Assembly (NCBI RefSeq): GCF_001517545.1
Contig: NZ_FBYA01000003.1
Span: forward strand, 200,129-264,128
Reading direction: 5' to 3'
From: Limnohabitans sp. Rim47
Lineage (GTDB): Bacteria > Pseudomonadota > Gammaproteobacteria > Burkholderiales > Burkholderiaceae_C
DNA length: 64,000 nucleotides
Shown here: piece by piece, positions 56,619-64,000 of the stretch
How positions within the stretch are numbered: position 1 is the first letter of the stretch
How the letters are laid out: every line of letters starts with the position of its first letter
Notes under the pieces: generated by a model
Told to the model about the DNA's origin: nothing
Seen by the model: the letters and a program-made list of their open reading frames with translations, nothing else
The model's database searches: none
Program-made: the position numbers and the translations under genes

Positions 56619-57002
56619 ATGAATTTGATTCAAACTCTTGAGCAGGAAGAAATTGCCCGTTTGGGTAAAGTGCTTCCTGAATTTGCCCCCGGCGACACCG
56701 TGATCGTCAGCGTCAACGTGGTTGAGGGCGCGCGCAAGCGTGTCCAGGCCTACGAAGGTGTTGTGATCGCCAAGCGTAACCGTGGTCTGAACAGCGGCTT
56801 CACCGTGCGCAAGATCTCCAGTGGCGAAGGCGTGGAACGTACGTTCCAGACCTACAGCCCTGTGATCGCCAGCATCGAAGTCAAGCGTCGTGGTGATGTT
56901 CGCCGCGCCAAGCTGTACTACCTGCGTGACCGCAGCGGCAAGTCGGCACGTATCAAAGAAAAGTTGCCACAGCGCAAAGCAGCTCCTGCTGTCAAAGCGT
57001 AA
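56619..57002 (+). CDS. rplS: 50S ribosomal protein L19
   Basis: Large-subunit protein at the 30S interface, 127 aa from ATG 56619 ([22 protein letters not shown]), with ACGGAG upstream. It contains [60 protein letters not shown] and [17 protein letters not shown], split here into conserved blocks. The 116-base leader after trmD is longer than other gaps in the operon and could have its own promoter or structure. Confidence 0.97.
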   Translation: MNLIQTLEQEEIARLGKVLPEFAPGDTVIVSVNVVEGARKRVQAYEGVVIAKRNRGLNSGFTVRKISSGEGVERTFQTYSPVIASIEVKRRGDVRRAKLYYLRDRSGKSARIKEKLPQRKAAPAVKA

Positions 57003-57024
57003 AGCCTTTTCGGCCATGCGAAAA

Positions 57025-57059
57025 AACCGCCCGGGTTTGCACCCAGGGCGGTTTTTTTA
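57025..57059 (+). terminator. Intrinsic terminator after rplS
   Basis: Stem AAACCGCCC / GGGCGGTTT (57025-57055) with an inner GGG/CCC pairing, followed by a T-run. It ends the rpsP-rimM-trmD-rplS operon. Confidence 0.93.
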
Positions 57060-57103
57060 TGGCCGGTTCTAAACCACGAGCCATGAAACCGGCAGGCCAT
57101 GAA

Positions 57104-57133
57104 AAAAGGCCTTGCCGGTGAAGGCAAGACCTT
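57104..57133 (-). terminator. Intrinsic terminator after the DEAD-box gene
   Basis: On the minus strand GGTCTTGCC pairs with GGCAAGGCC (57108-57131), with one G-U pair or mismatch, and a run of T follows (A-run at 57102-57107). It lies about 45 bases beyond the helicase stop. Confidence 0.75.
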
Positions 57134-57177
57134 TTCAAGGACCTTGAAGTCCAGGGCTTAGCCCCAGAACAGGATGA

Positions 57178-59283
57178 TTAACCGCGTGTGATTTTCAGCA
57201 CGCGAGTGCCGCCACGTTTGCCCGCAGGGCCTTCGCCCGCTGCCGCGTGGGGTTTGAAGTTGCTGGCACCAAATTGCTTGGGGCCACGACCAAACTTGTC
57301 ACCCGCAGCGCCAGCGCCGCGAGGTGCTGGGCGAGCTGCGTTGCGGTTGTCACCGCCGCGTTCTTCCCAACGACCACCTTGACGCGGACCATCCTGGCGA
57401 GCGTCTTGACGTGGCGCAGGGCGGCTGTCACCGCGATCCCAAGGGTGGGCTGGGGCAGCACGCTGCTCGAAGCGGTCACCACCACGGTTGTCATTGCGGT
57501 TGTCACCGCGGGGCGCGTCAAAACGGCCACCTTCTTTGCGCTGGTCGAAGCGGGGTTCGCTGCGCTGCTCAAAACGGGGCTGTTCATCGCGGAAGTTGCC
57601 ACGGGGTGCGCGGTTGTCGAAACCACCGCCATCGCGGTCACGGTTGCCGCCAAAGTCACGACCACCAGCGGGTGGACGACCACCGCGGAAGCCACCACCT
57701 GCGTTGGCGTAGTTGCGTTCGCCACCAAAGCGGTCACCGCCACGGCCCATGGGCTTGCGTGCTTCGGGCATGCGCACTTTGGGCTCCAGACCTGGAATCA
57801 CTTCGGCCTTAAATGGCTGGCGTGTGTAGGACTCGATGTCACCGATTTTGCGACGGTCACGGATCTCGGCAAAAGTCACGGCCAAGCCATCGCGGCCAGC
57901 GCGGCCTGTGCGGCCGATGCGGTGGGTGTAATCTTCGGCCTTCATCGGCAAGCCGAAGTTGAAGACGTGGGTGATGGTGGGCACGTCGATGCCGCGAGCT
58001 GCGACGTCGGTAGCGACCAAAATCTGGACCTGGCCATTGCGCAGCGCCATCAGGCGGCGGTTGCGCATGCCTTGGCTCAAAGCACCGTGCAGGGCCACAG
58101 CCGAGAAGCCGTCTTGCTGCAGGTCGGCGGCCAGGCCGTCGCACTCGATTTGTGTGCTGGAGAACACGATGGCTTGGTCAATGGTGGCGTCACGCAACCA
58201 GTGGTCGAGCATCTGGCGCTTGTGTTGCGCGTTGTCGGCCCAGAAGAGCACTTGTTTGATGTTGTTGTGCTTTTCTTGCGGGTTGTCGATCTGGATTTTC
58301 TGGACCGAAGAACCACCGTCGTGCATCACGCGCATGGCCAGTTGCTGAATGCGCGGGGCAAACGTCGCACTGAACATCATGGTCTGGCGACGCTGGCTGG
58401 TCATGTCGTTGATGTCGGCCAGGTCGTCCGAGAAGCCCAGGTCGAGCATGCGGTCGGCTTCGTCCACCACCAAGAACTGGACTTGGTCCAGCTTGATTTG
58501 CATGGAGCGTTGCAGGTCGAGCAAACGGCCTGGGGTGGCCACGACCAGATTGGCGTTTTGCAGCTTGGCAATTTGCAATTGGTAAGGAATGCCGCCGACC
58601 ACGTTGGCCACGCGCAGGCCGCGTGTGTGCTTGACCAGCTCGATGGCGTCTTGTGCCACCTGTTGGGCCAATTCACGGGTAGGGCACAGGATCAGGGCGC
58701 CAGGGGTTGGGGCCTTGAAGTTGCGAGGGTTGGTCGGGTCTTTGCGCTTGGAACGCTTGGGGGCTGGCTCGCCCTTGGCTGCGGCATCGGCGCAGGCTTG
58801 GTCAAAGTCGGCGCGCTCGGCAGCTTCTTGTTCGGCCATCTGCTGAATCAAGGTGTGCAAAACGGGCAGCAAGAAGGCCGCGGTTTTGCCGCTGCCGGTC
58901 TGACTGGAGACCATCAGGTCGGTGTAGCCATTCGATTTGCCGTCTTTGGAGCCGCCCGCCGTGGGCAAAGCCAAAGGAATGGCGCGCAGTTGCACGGCGG
59001 TGGGCTGTGTGTAGCCCAGGTCAGCCACGGCTTGCACCAGTTCTGGGGCCAAGCCCAGTTCGACGAAACCATTGGGCACGTCGGCGGCGACTTCAAGCTC
59101 GGTCGTTGCATCGGCGAAAGCCTCTGCAGCAGGGGCCTCTGCAGTTGTGATTTCGGCAGCAGCAGCGACCATGATTTCAGTGGCCAGGTTGGCTGCTGGC
59201 GTCACGGATGCGGACTCGGCAGAGATGGAAATGTTTTCGGCAGGCGACAAGTCGTCCTGCACTGTGTTCAAAGTGTCAGTCAT
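57178..59283 (-). CDS. DEAD-box RNA helicase, RhlE-like with RG-rich tail
   Basis: ATP-dependent RNA helicase. From ATG 59283 (MTDTLNTVQDDLSPAENI) it is 701 aa. An acidic Ala/Glu-rich N-terminal segment of about 70 residues comes first. The core then shows the Q motif (GYTQPTAVQLRAIPLAL), Walker A (SSQTGSGKTAAFLLPVLH), VVATPGRLLDL, VVDEADRMLDLGF, MMFSATFAPR, and the C-lobe VATDVAARGIDVPTITHVFNF and YTHRIGRTGRAGRDG. The last about 200 residues are Arg/Gly/Asp rich (RGG-like), typical of RNA-binding tails. A long 253-base leader (59284-59536) resembles those of cold-shock helicases; the role in cold or ribosome assembly is inference. Confidence 0.92.
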   Translation of the reverse strand: MTDTLNTVQDDLSPAENISISAESASVTPAANLATEIMVAAAAEITTAEAPAAEAFADATTELEVAADVPNGFVELGLAPELVQAVADLGYTQPTAVQLRAIPLALPTAGGSKDGKSNGYTDLMVSSQTGSGKTAAFLLPVLHTLIQQMAEQEAAERADFDQACADAAAKGEPAPKRSKRKDPTNPRNFKAPTPGALILCPTRELAQQVAQDAIELVKHTRGLRVANVVGGIPYQLQIAKLQNANLVVATPGRLLDLQRSMQIKLDQVQFLVVDEADRMLDLGFSDDLADINDMTSQRRQTMMFSATFAPRIQQLAMRVMHDGGSSVQKIQIDNPQEKHNNIKQVLFWADNAQHKRQMLDHWLRDATIDQAIVFSSTQIECDGLAADLQQDGFSAVALHGALSQGMRNRRLMALRNGQVQILVATDVAARGIDVPTITHVFNFGLPMKAEDYTHRIGRTGRAGRDGLAVTFAEIRDRRKIGDIESYTRQPFKAEVIPGLEPKVRMPEARKPMGRGGDRFGGERNYANAGGGFRGGRPPAGGRDFGGNRDRDGGGFDNRAPRGNFRDEQPRFEQRSEPRFDQRKEGGRFDAPRGDNRNDNRGGDRFEQRAAPAHPWDRGDSRPAPRQDARQDGPRQGGRWEERGGDNRNAARPAPRGAGAAGDKFGRGPKQFGASNFKPHAAAGEGPAGKRGGTRVLKITRG

Positions 59284-59417
59284 GTGTGTAAAAAAACTCG
59301 CACGGAACAGCGGCCGCAAGGTATTGCTTAGGCCGCAGGCACCGCAAGGTTGAAAAAACATCAACCATCAAACGGTGCTCGCGAGAGGCGCTGGGCGTGG
59401 AGCCTGGCCGCTGTGAG

Positions 59418-59436
59418 TGACCCTATCGTTGGGTCA
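59418..59436 (-). other. Hairpin in the DEAD-box helicase leader
   Basis: A perfect 6-bp stem TGACCC / GGGTCA with a 7-base loop lies about 135 bases upstream of the helicase start. There is no T-run. The rest of the 59284-59536 gap shows no gene I can support; a CATAAT further upstream on the minus strand is a weak -10 candidate. Confidence 0.4.
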
Positions 59437-59536
59437 AGGCGTGAAGGGAGATGTATGAAACGCTGCTCTCATGTGCAGCGCAGCCTCAAATTATGGCATG
59501 GATCAGAAAAAAACGCTAGGGTTTTCCCTGAAAAAT

Positions 59537-60127
59537 TCACAACTTGATGAAATGCTCGCGGTAATGCGCCAATTCATCGATGGATTCGTGCACATCGGCC
59601 AGCGCAGTGTGCTTTTGTTGCTTCTTGAACCCCGAATACACCTCCGGCTTCCAGCGGCGTGACAGCTCCTTGAGGGTGCTGACGTCGAGGTTTCGGTAAT
59701 GAAAAAAGGCTTCCAGCTTGGGCATGAACTTGACCAGAAAGCGGCGGTCCTGGCTGATGGTGTTGCCACACAAGGGCGATGCGCTCTTGGGCAGGTACTT
59801 TTTAAGGAACGTGAGAATTTGCGCTTCGGCATCGGCCTCGCTGGTGGTGGAGGCTTTGACTTTGTCGATCAAGCCGCTCTTGCCATGCGTGCCCTTGTTC
59901 CAGGCGTCCATCTTGTTCAACAGTTCATCGCTTTGGTGGATGACCAAAACCGGGCCTTCGATGCGGGGCGTCAAGTGGGGACCGGTCACGATGACGGCAA
60001 TCTCCAGCAGGCGTTCTTTTTCTGGATCGAGGCCGGTCATTTCGCAATCGATCCAGACCAAATTTTGGTCTGATTTGGGCAATTCAATCGCTTCGGCAGT
60101 GGTGGAGGGGGTGTTGACTTGAGACAT
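59537..60127 (-). CDS. orn: Oligoribonuclease
   Basis: 3'-5' exonuclease that degrades 2-5 nt RNAs and pGpG from c-di-GMP turnover. From ATG 60127 ([20 protein letters not shown]) it is 196 aa. The DEDDh exonuclease motifs are [23 protein letters not shown] (DxE), [33 protein letters not shown] (D) and [21 protein letters not shown] (H..D). The 15-residue N-terminal extension is variable in the family. Confidence 0.96.
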   Translation of the reverse strand: MSQVNTPSTTAEAIELPKSDQNLVWIDCEMTGLDPEKERLLEIAVIVTGPHLTPRIEGPVLVIHQSDELLNKMDAWNKGTHGKSGLIDKVKASTTSEADAEAQILTFLKKYLPKSASPLCGNTISQDRRFLVKFMPKLEAFFHYRNLDVSTLKELSRRWKPEVYSGFKKQQKHTALADVHESIDELAHYREHFIKL

Positions 60128-60192
60128 GCCGTGATTGTCGCTGAAGCCAATGGCGCGAAGCGTGATTTCAATCTGCCCTACACTTTGCGCCC

Positions 60193-61452
60193 ATGAATGC
60201 ATCCCTCACTTTGACCCTGACGCTCGTGTTGGCCTTGCTCGCGCATGTGGCGCTCAAGTTCTGGCTCAATGCTCGCCAGGTTAGGCATGTGGCCCGGCAT
60301 CGCAGTGCTGTGCCTGCCACCTATGCCGATTCGGTATCGCTGGCTGACCATCAAAAGGCGGCCGATTACACCCTTGCCAAAGCCCGCTTGTCGCAAATAG
60401 ACATTGCATTGGATGCCGCAGTGCTGTTGGGCTGGACATTGCTGGGTGGGCTGGATGCCCTGAACCAGGTGTTGCTGGACTGGATGGGGCCGGGCATGGC
60501 ACAGCAAATCGCTTTGGTGTTGGGTTTCAGCTTGCTGGGTGGTCTGATCGGCTTGCCTTTGTCGCTGATGCAAACCTTTGGCGTTGAGCAGCGTTTTGGC
60601 TTCAACAAAATCACGCCCAAACTCTGGCTGGCGGACATGGTTAAAGGCCTGGTTTTGGGCCTGGCACTGGGCATGCCGCTGCTGTGGGTGGTGCTTTGGT
60701 TGATGCAGGCGGGCGGGGCCTGGTGGTGGCTTTGGGCCTGGGGCGTTTTGGTGGGGTGGCAGCTGTTTTTGATGGCCATTGCACCCAATGTCATCATGCC
60801 GCTGTTCAACAAGTTCACCCCGCTGGACGATGAATCGCTCAAGACCCGTGTGCAGGCTCTGATGCAGCGCGCAGGCTTCACAGCCAAAGGCTTTTTTGTG
60901 ATGGACGGCAGCCGCCGTTCTGCTCATTCGAATGCATTTTTTACTGGCTTTGGTGCCAGCAAGCGGGTGGTGTTTTTTGACACCTTGCTCAAGCAACTGA
61001 GCCCATCCGAAATGGAGGCGGTGCTGGCCCACGAATTGGGGCACTTCAAGCACAAGCACATCGTCAAGATGATGGCGACGAGCTTTGCGTTGACCTTGGC
61101 TGGCCTGGCACTCTTGGGCTGGTTGGCCCAGCAGGTCTGGTTCTACACGGGCCTCGGCGTCATGCCCAGTTTGTCAGACAGCAACAACGCGCTGGCGCTG
61201 GTGCTGTTCATGCTGGTGACCCCTGTGTTCACTTTGTTCTTTGCCCCTGTTGCGTCCTGGCGCTCACGTCAGCAAGAGTTCGAGGCCGATGCTTATGCGG
61301 TTTCTCAAACCCCTGGCCAGGATTTGGCGTCTGCCTTGCTCAAGCTGTATCAGGACAACGCATCGACTTTGACGCCTGATCCTGTGTATGTGAAGTTTTA
61401 CTATTCGCACCCTCCGGCCAGTGAGCGTCTGTTGAGGATGAAAACGGCATGA
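60193..61452 (+). CDS. M48-family (Ste24-type) zinc metallopeptidase
   Basis: An integral membrane protease of 419 aa. Five or more helices precede and follow the catalytic site [15 protein letters not shown], with zinc ligands His280 and His284 and catalytic Glu281; the third ligand is the Glu in [11 protein letters not shown]. Ste24-type landmarks [24 protein letters not shown] and [19 protein letters not shown] are present, plus the C-terminal [10 protein letters not shown]. In bacteria the likely task is membrane-protein quality control; CAAX processing is not expected. It overlaps the pterin dehydratase gene by four bases. Confidence 0.93.
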   Translation: MNASLTLTLTLVLALLAHVALKFWLNARQVRHVARHRSAVPATYADSVSLADHQKAADYTLAKARLSQIDIALDAAVLLGWTLLGGLDALNQVLLDWMGPGMAQQIALVLGFSLLGGLIGLPLSLMQTFGVEQRFGFNKITPKLWLADMVKGLVLGLALGMPLLWVVLWLMQAGGAWWWLWAWGVLVGWQLFLMAIAPNVIMPLFNKFTPLDDESLKTRVQALMQRAGFTAKGFFVMDGSRRSAHSNAFFTGFGASKRVVFFDTLLKQLSPSEMEAVLAHELGHFKHKHIVKMMATSFALTLAGLALLGWLAQQVWFYTGLGVMPSLSDSNNALALVLFMLVTPVFTLFFAPVASWRSRQQEFEADAYAVSQTPGQDLASALLKLYQDNASTLTPDPVYVKFYYSHPPASERLLRMKTA

Positions 61453-61760
61453 CCCAGCCAGAAGTCCGCGCCCTCAAACCCACCGAAGTCGTCATGGCGC
61501 TCAGCCAAGTAACTGGCTGGACTTTGTCGGGCGATGGTGAGCACATCGCCATAGAAAAAACCTTTGTGTTTGACCAGCACAGCCATGCACTGCTTTTCGT
61601 CAACAGCGTGGGTTGGTTGTCTGAAAAGCTCAATCACCACCCTGAGCTCGTGCTGAATTACCGCCGCTGTATCGTGCGTTGGCGCACCCACGATGTGCGA
61701 GGCCTGAGTCGTCTTGACTTTGAGGCCGCCACCCAAACCGATACCTTGTTACCGACATGA
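61449..61760 (+). CDS. 4a-hydroxytetrahydrobiopterin dehydratase (pterin-4a-carbinolamine dehydratase)
   Basis: Recycles the pterin cofactor of aromatic amino acid hydroxylases. The protein is 103 aa. The family motif is present as SEKLNHHPELVLNYRRCIVRWRTHDVRGLSRLDFEAA (written in blocks: SEKLNHHPEL, LNYRRCIVRW, THDVRGLSRLD). No phenylalanine hydroxylase gene (phhA) is adjacent. It is translationally coupled to the Ste24 gene and followed by rsgA after 6 bases. Confidence 0.9.
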   Translation: MTQPEVRALKPTEVVMALSQVTGWTLSGDGEHIAIEKTFVFDQHSHALLFVNSVGWLSEKLNHHPELVLNYRRCIVRWRTHDVRGLSRLDFEAATQTDTLLPT

Positions 61761-61766
61761 AACTGC

Positions 61767-62747
61767 ATGAGTAAACCCAAACAACACCCGATCACGCCAC
61801 TGGCTGTCGATCTGGAGCCCGGTCTGGTGGTGGCCACTTACGGTCGGCATTGTCTGGTGGAGACACCCGAAGGCAGGCGCCTGATTTGTCACCCTCGTGG
61901 CAAGAAGAACCAAGTGGTGGTGGGCGACCAAGTCCTGTGGCAAATTGCGGGTGACGAAGGCAGCATCGAAAAGCTGCAAGACCGTCGTAATCTGTTTTAC
62001 CGCCAAGATGAAATTCGTACCAAATCTTTTGCGGCCAACTTGGACCGTGTGCTGATCTTGATCGCTGCCGATCCAGAGTATTCGGAAAGCCAACTGTCGC
62101 GGGCCTTGGTGGCCGCTGAGGCCGAGCGCATCACGCCCATCATTGCGCTCAACAAAAGCGATCTGGCGCAGCCCTTTGCCCAAGCCTGGGAACGCTTGGC
62201 CCCTTACCGCGCCATGGGTTACAAGGTGATGCCCATCAGCCTGAGCCCGCGCAGCCCAGTGGCCGATGACGGTGTGCAGGCTTTGTGCGCACTTTTACAA
62301 GGTCTGACGACCTTGGTGCTGGGGCCATCCGGCAGTGGCAAAAGTACACTCATCAACCGCTTGGTGCCCGATGCGCAGGTGGAAACGGGTGAAATCTCGC
62401 TGGCACTCAATTCGGGCAAGCACACCACCACCAGCACGCGCTGGTACTGGGTGCCCGCACTCGACACACCCAACGCAGCACATGCCGCCAGAACGGCTTT
62501 GATCGATTCACCCGGATTTCAGGAATTTGGCTTGCACCACATCGAGCCGACCCGACTGGCCGACTGCATGCCCGATTTACGCGCCCATGTGGGAGGCTGC
62601 AAGTTTTACAACTGCACGCACTTGCATGAGCCCGGTTGCGCCGTGCTCGCACAGGTTGAAAACGAAGAGCAAAACGGCACCATCAGCGTCCGGCGTCACC
62701 GCATCTATGCGCAGTTGTTTGACGAGTTGAGCCAACAGCGCTGGTGA
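61767..62747 (+). CDS. rsgA: Ribosome small subunit-dependent GTPase RsgA
   Basis: Circularly permuted GTPase acting late in 30S maturation. The protein is 326 aa. An N-terminal OB fold (LVVATYGRHCLVETPEGRRLICHPRGKKNQVVVGD) is followed by G4 ALNKSDLAQ, G1 LGPSGSGKSTLINRL (Lys192) and G3 LIDSPGFQEFGLHH. The C-terminal zinc site has GGCKFYNCTHLHEPGCAVL. The orn-htpX/ste24-like-rsgA neighbourhood is conserved; Orn and RsgA are also neighbours in E. coli. Confidence 0.96.
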   Translation: MSKPKQHPITPLAVDLEPGLVVATYGRHCLVETPEGRRLICHPRGKKNQVVVGDQVLWQIAGDEGSIEKLQDRRNLFYRQDEIRTKSFAANLDRVLILIAADPEYSESQLSRALVAAEAERITPIIALNKSDLAQPFAQAWERLAPYRAMGYKVMPISLSPRSPVADDGVQALCALLQGLTTLVLGPSGSGKSTLINRLVPDAQVETGEISLALNSGKHTTTSTRWYWVPALDTPNAAHAARTALIDSPGFQEFGLHHIEPTRLADCMPDLRAHVGGCKFYNCTHLHEPGCAVLAQVENEEQNGTISVRRHRIYAQLFDELSQQRW

Positions 62748-62757
62748 AGACGCTGGG

Positions 62758-63726
62758 TCACCCCACCAGATTGGCCATGGTGAGCAAGGCCACCAGCACC
62801 AACCACATGATCACTGTGCGCCAGACCAAGCCGACCACTTGGGCAAAGTGAGCCACCTCGGGCGTTCGGCCAGGGGTGCTGTTCCCGCCTGAGGTGTTGT
62901 CGCTTTCTTCGTCTTCATTACTCGCTTGCAAGGGCGCTCCGCCGAGGCGGATGTTGATGGCGCCCGCTGTCGCAGCCAGGATCACCCCATCGTTGTCGTC
63001 TGGAAAGTTTTGTGCGTGGTTGCGCCAGCCGTCCATGGCATCTTCAAAGCTGCCCACAATCGCAAAACCCATGGCAGTCATGCGCGAAGGCAGCCAATCC
63101 ATGGCCTGCCATGCCCGCGAGGCCACGGATTGCAGCGCCTCACTCATCACGGAGCCGTCGTCTTCTGTGGGTTTTTGCCAGCGGCGTTGCGCCAACTCGG
63201 TCAGGCGATACACCACGGCACCGACAGGCCCCAAGCCAATGATGGACAGTGCTGCATACCAAAAGAAAACACCAAACACGTGCCTGTGCGCAGCGATCAT
63301 GGAGTATTCGATGACATGACGCACGATTTCGCTGCGCGGTATTTGGCCGACTTGCACTTGTTGCCACTCGGCTAGCAGTTCGCGGGCTTGGGTTTCATTG
63401 CCGTCCTCCAGGGCTTCGCGGATGGCCGTGAAGTGGTGGCTGAACTGCCTGAACCCCAAGGTGAGATAAAGCAGTGCGACATGCCAGATCACGGCAAACA
63501 ACCAGCCCAATCCCCATTCAAGCGACCAGTTCACCAGCATCGCCACAAGCGCCGGGCCAATCACCGTGATGCCCCAAGTGATCCAGGCCTGGTGACGCAC
63601 CCCTGCGTCAAATGTGCGGGCCACCCAGGCGACCCAGCGTTCCACGGTGGTGTAGATCACATTGACGGCATTGAGTGGGCGCGCTTGCTCCAGTACCAAA
63701 GCCAACAGGATTGCAAAAAAACTCAT
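62758..63726 (-). CDS. CobD/CbiB-like membrane protein
   Basis: A 322-aa membrane protein. N-terminal FFAILLALVLEQARPLNAVN and the helices WGITVIGPALVAMLVNWSLEWGLGWLFAVIWHVALLYLTLGFRQFSHH, VFGVFFWYAALSIIGLGPVGAVVYRLTELA and the C-terminal VIMWLVLVALLTMANLVG fit the CobD/CbiB (adenosylcobinamide-phosphate synthase) and AmpE-like superfamily. No cobalamin genes are near, so a cobalamin role is uncertain. It converges on rsgA with 10 bases between. Confidence 0.75.
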   Translation of the reverse strand: MSFFAILLALVLEQARPLNAVNVIYTTVERWVAWVARTFDAGVRHQAWITWGITVIGPALVAMLVNWSLEWGLGWLFAVIWHVALLYLTLGFRQFSHHFTAIREALEDGNETQARELLAEWQQVQVGQIPRSEIVRHVIEYSMIAAHRHVFGVFFWYAALSIIGLGPVGAVVYRLTELAQRRWQKPTEDDGSVMSEALQSVASRAWQAMDWLPSRMTAMGFAIVGSFEDAMDGWRNHAQNFPDDNDGVILAATAGAINIRLGGAPLQASNEDEESDNTSGGNSTPGRTPEVAHFAQVVGLVWRTVIMWLVLVALLTMANLVG

Positions 63727-63733
63727 GGCATTC

Positions 63734-64000
63734 TCATTCCACTGGGTTAACCACTAAGAATCGATAGAAGTTACGAAGCATAGCGGCTGTAGCACCCCAA
63801 ATGAAGCGCTCGACAAGGTCGATCTGACCATCTGCTGCACACCGTGGTTCTTGGTAGGGCATTGAAAACCATTGCCTGCGGGCACCTTGCCATTCAAAGG
63901 TATGGCGACGGTGGTGTGCCGGATTCATCAAGAAAGCCAAGGGCACCTCAAAAATATCCTGTACTTCGTCTGCGTTGGGTGCTGGCTCAAATTCGGGGGA
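63734..64000 (-). CDS. NUDIX CoA pyrophosphatase-like protein, C-terminal part only
   Basis: The frame runs from the window edge (its 5' part lies beyond 64000) to the stop at 63734, 88 residues. The visible part reads PNADEVQDIFEVPLAFLMNP, then AHHRRHTFEWQGARRQWFSMPY and RFIWGATAAMLRNFYRFL. The NADEVxxIFEVPLxFLMxPxxHRRH block is typical of the C-terminal half of NudL/YeaB-type CoA or ADP-ribose NUDIX hydrolases. The NUDIX box itself is outside the window. It lies 7 bases upstream of the CobD-like gene. Confidence 0.85.
   Translation of the reverse strand, partial: SPEFEPAPNADEVQDIFEVPLAFLMNPAHHRRHTFEWQGARRQWFSMPYQEPRCAADGQIDLVERFIWGATAAMLRNFYRFLVVNPVE

Noticed and set aside
42481..57059. 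Recurrent AACCGCC/GGCGGTT hairpins at 42485, 42734, 53646 and 57025 as a repeat family
   Set aside because: Each is a normal intrinsic terminator at a gene end; the shared core probably reflects a favoured terminator stem and not a mobile repeat.
57178..57750. Internal repeats in the helicase 3' end as a mobile or repeat element
   Set aside because: The repetitiveness comes from RG-rich coding sequence in frame with the helicase.
57247..59331. 694-aa open frame on the + strand opposite the DEAD-box gene
   Set aside because: Antisense shadow. The Thr/Ala repeats simply mirror the Arg/Gly codon bias of the helicase tail.

Overview
This window looks like a chromosomal core-genome segment of a betaproteobacterium, most likely order Burkholderiales, family Comamonadaceae (a Limnohabitans/Rhodoferax/Polaromonas-type genome). 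That placement is inferred from protein style and gene order (lepA-lepB-rnc-era-recO-pdxJ-acpS; trpF-trpB-trpA-accD next to truA and fimV; a GntR regulator between mdh and sdhCDAB-gltA; purM opposite hda-pcnB-folK; DUF3579 next to argD). No database search was possible. Coding density is very high. I see no rRNA, tRNA, CRISPR array, prophage, insertion sequence or integrase.

Layout. Positions 1-6264 (+) are a tightly overlapped operon: lepA (3' end), lepB, rnc, era, recO, pdxJ, acpS, nagZ and a small membrane protein. 6328-8644 (-) carry lysS and a LON-domain protein; a YggT-like membrane protein runs the other way. 9306-16597 (-) is asd, fimV, truA, trpF, trpB, trpA, accD, with repeat or hairpin elements in the trpB-trpA and trpA-accD gaps. 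16859-20218 (-) is leuC, an unlisted entericidin-like lipoprotein, leuD and leuB. 20587-32166 is a TCA-cycle block: sdhC-sdhD-sdhA-sdhB-sdhE-gltA (-) with a GntR/UTRA regulator upstream, and, divergently, mdh, a CitE-like lyase, a secreted protein and acnB (+).

32373-42472 is the most accessory-looking part: an FAD monooxygenase, a two-subunit molybdenum hydroxylase of the isoquinoline-oxidoreductase type, the kynurenine operon kynB-kynU-kynA, a small Cys-rich protein, argF, argD and DUF3579. 42485-54122 holds rpsT, murJ, a SirB1-type protein, purM, an AI-2E permease, hda, a HAD phosphatase, pcnB, folK, a DUF486 protein, and a phosphate pair (DUF47 + Pit) preceded by a good Pho box. 54131-64000 holds a GNAT acetyltransferase, the rpsP-rimM-trmD-rplS operon, an RG-tailed DEAD-box helicase, orn, a Ste24-type peptidase, pterin dehydratase, rsgA, a CobD/CbiB-like membrane protein and the end of a NUDIX hydrolase.

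The most interesting non-coding signal is a 15-base sequence around the perfect palindrome TCTTATATAAGA. It occurs twice. One copy lies exactly between the -35 and -10 of the gntR promoter in the gntR/mdh divergent region. The other lies directly upstream of a -10-like element between argD and the DUF3579 gene, about 15 kb away. I read it as the operator of the TCA-block GntR protein, which would tie the DUF3579/arg locus to carbon-flux control. Other signals worth checking are the Pho box before DUF47-pit, a terminator/anti-terminator arrangement in the argD leader, a perfect 24-bp inverted repeat between the DUF3579 gene and rpsT, and REP-like elements inside the trp and arg clusters. I found no clearly new multi-gene system; most of the window is conserved housekeeping.
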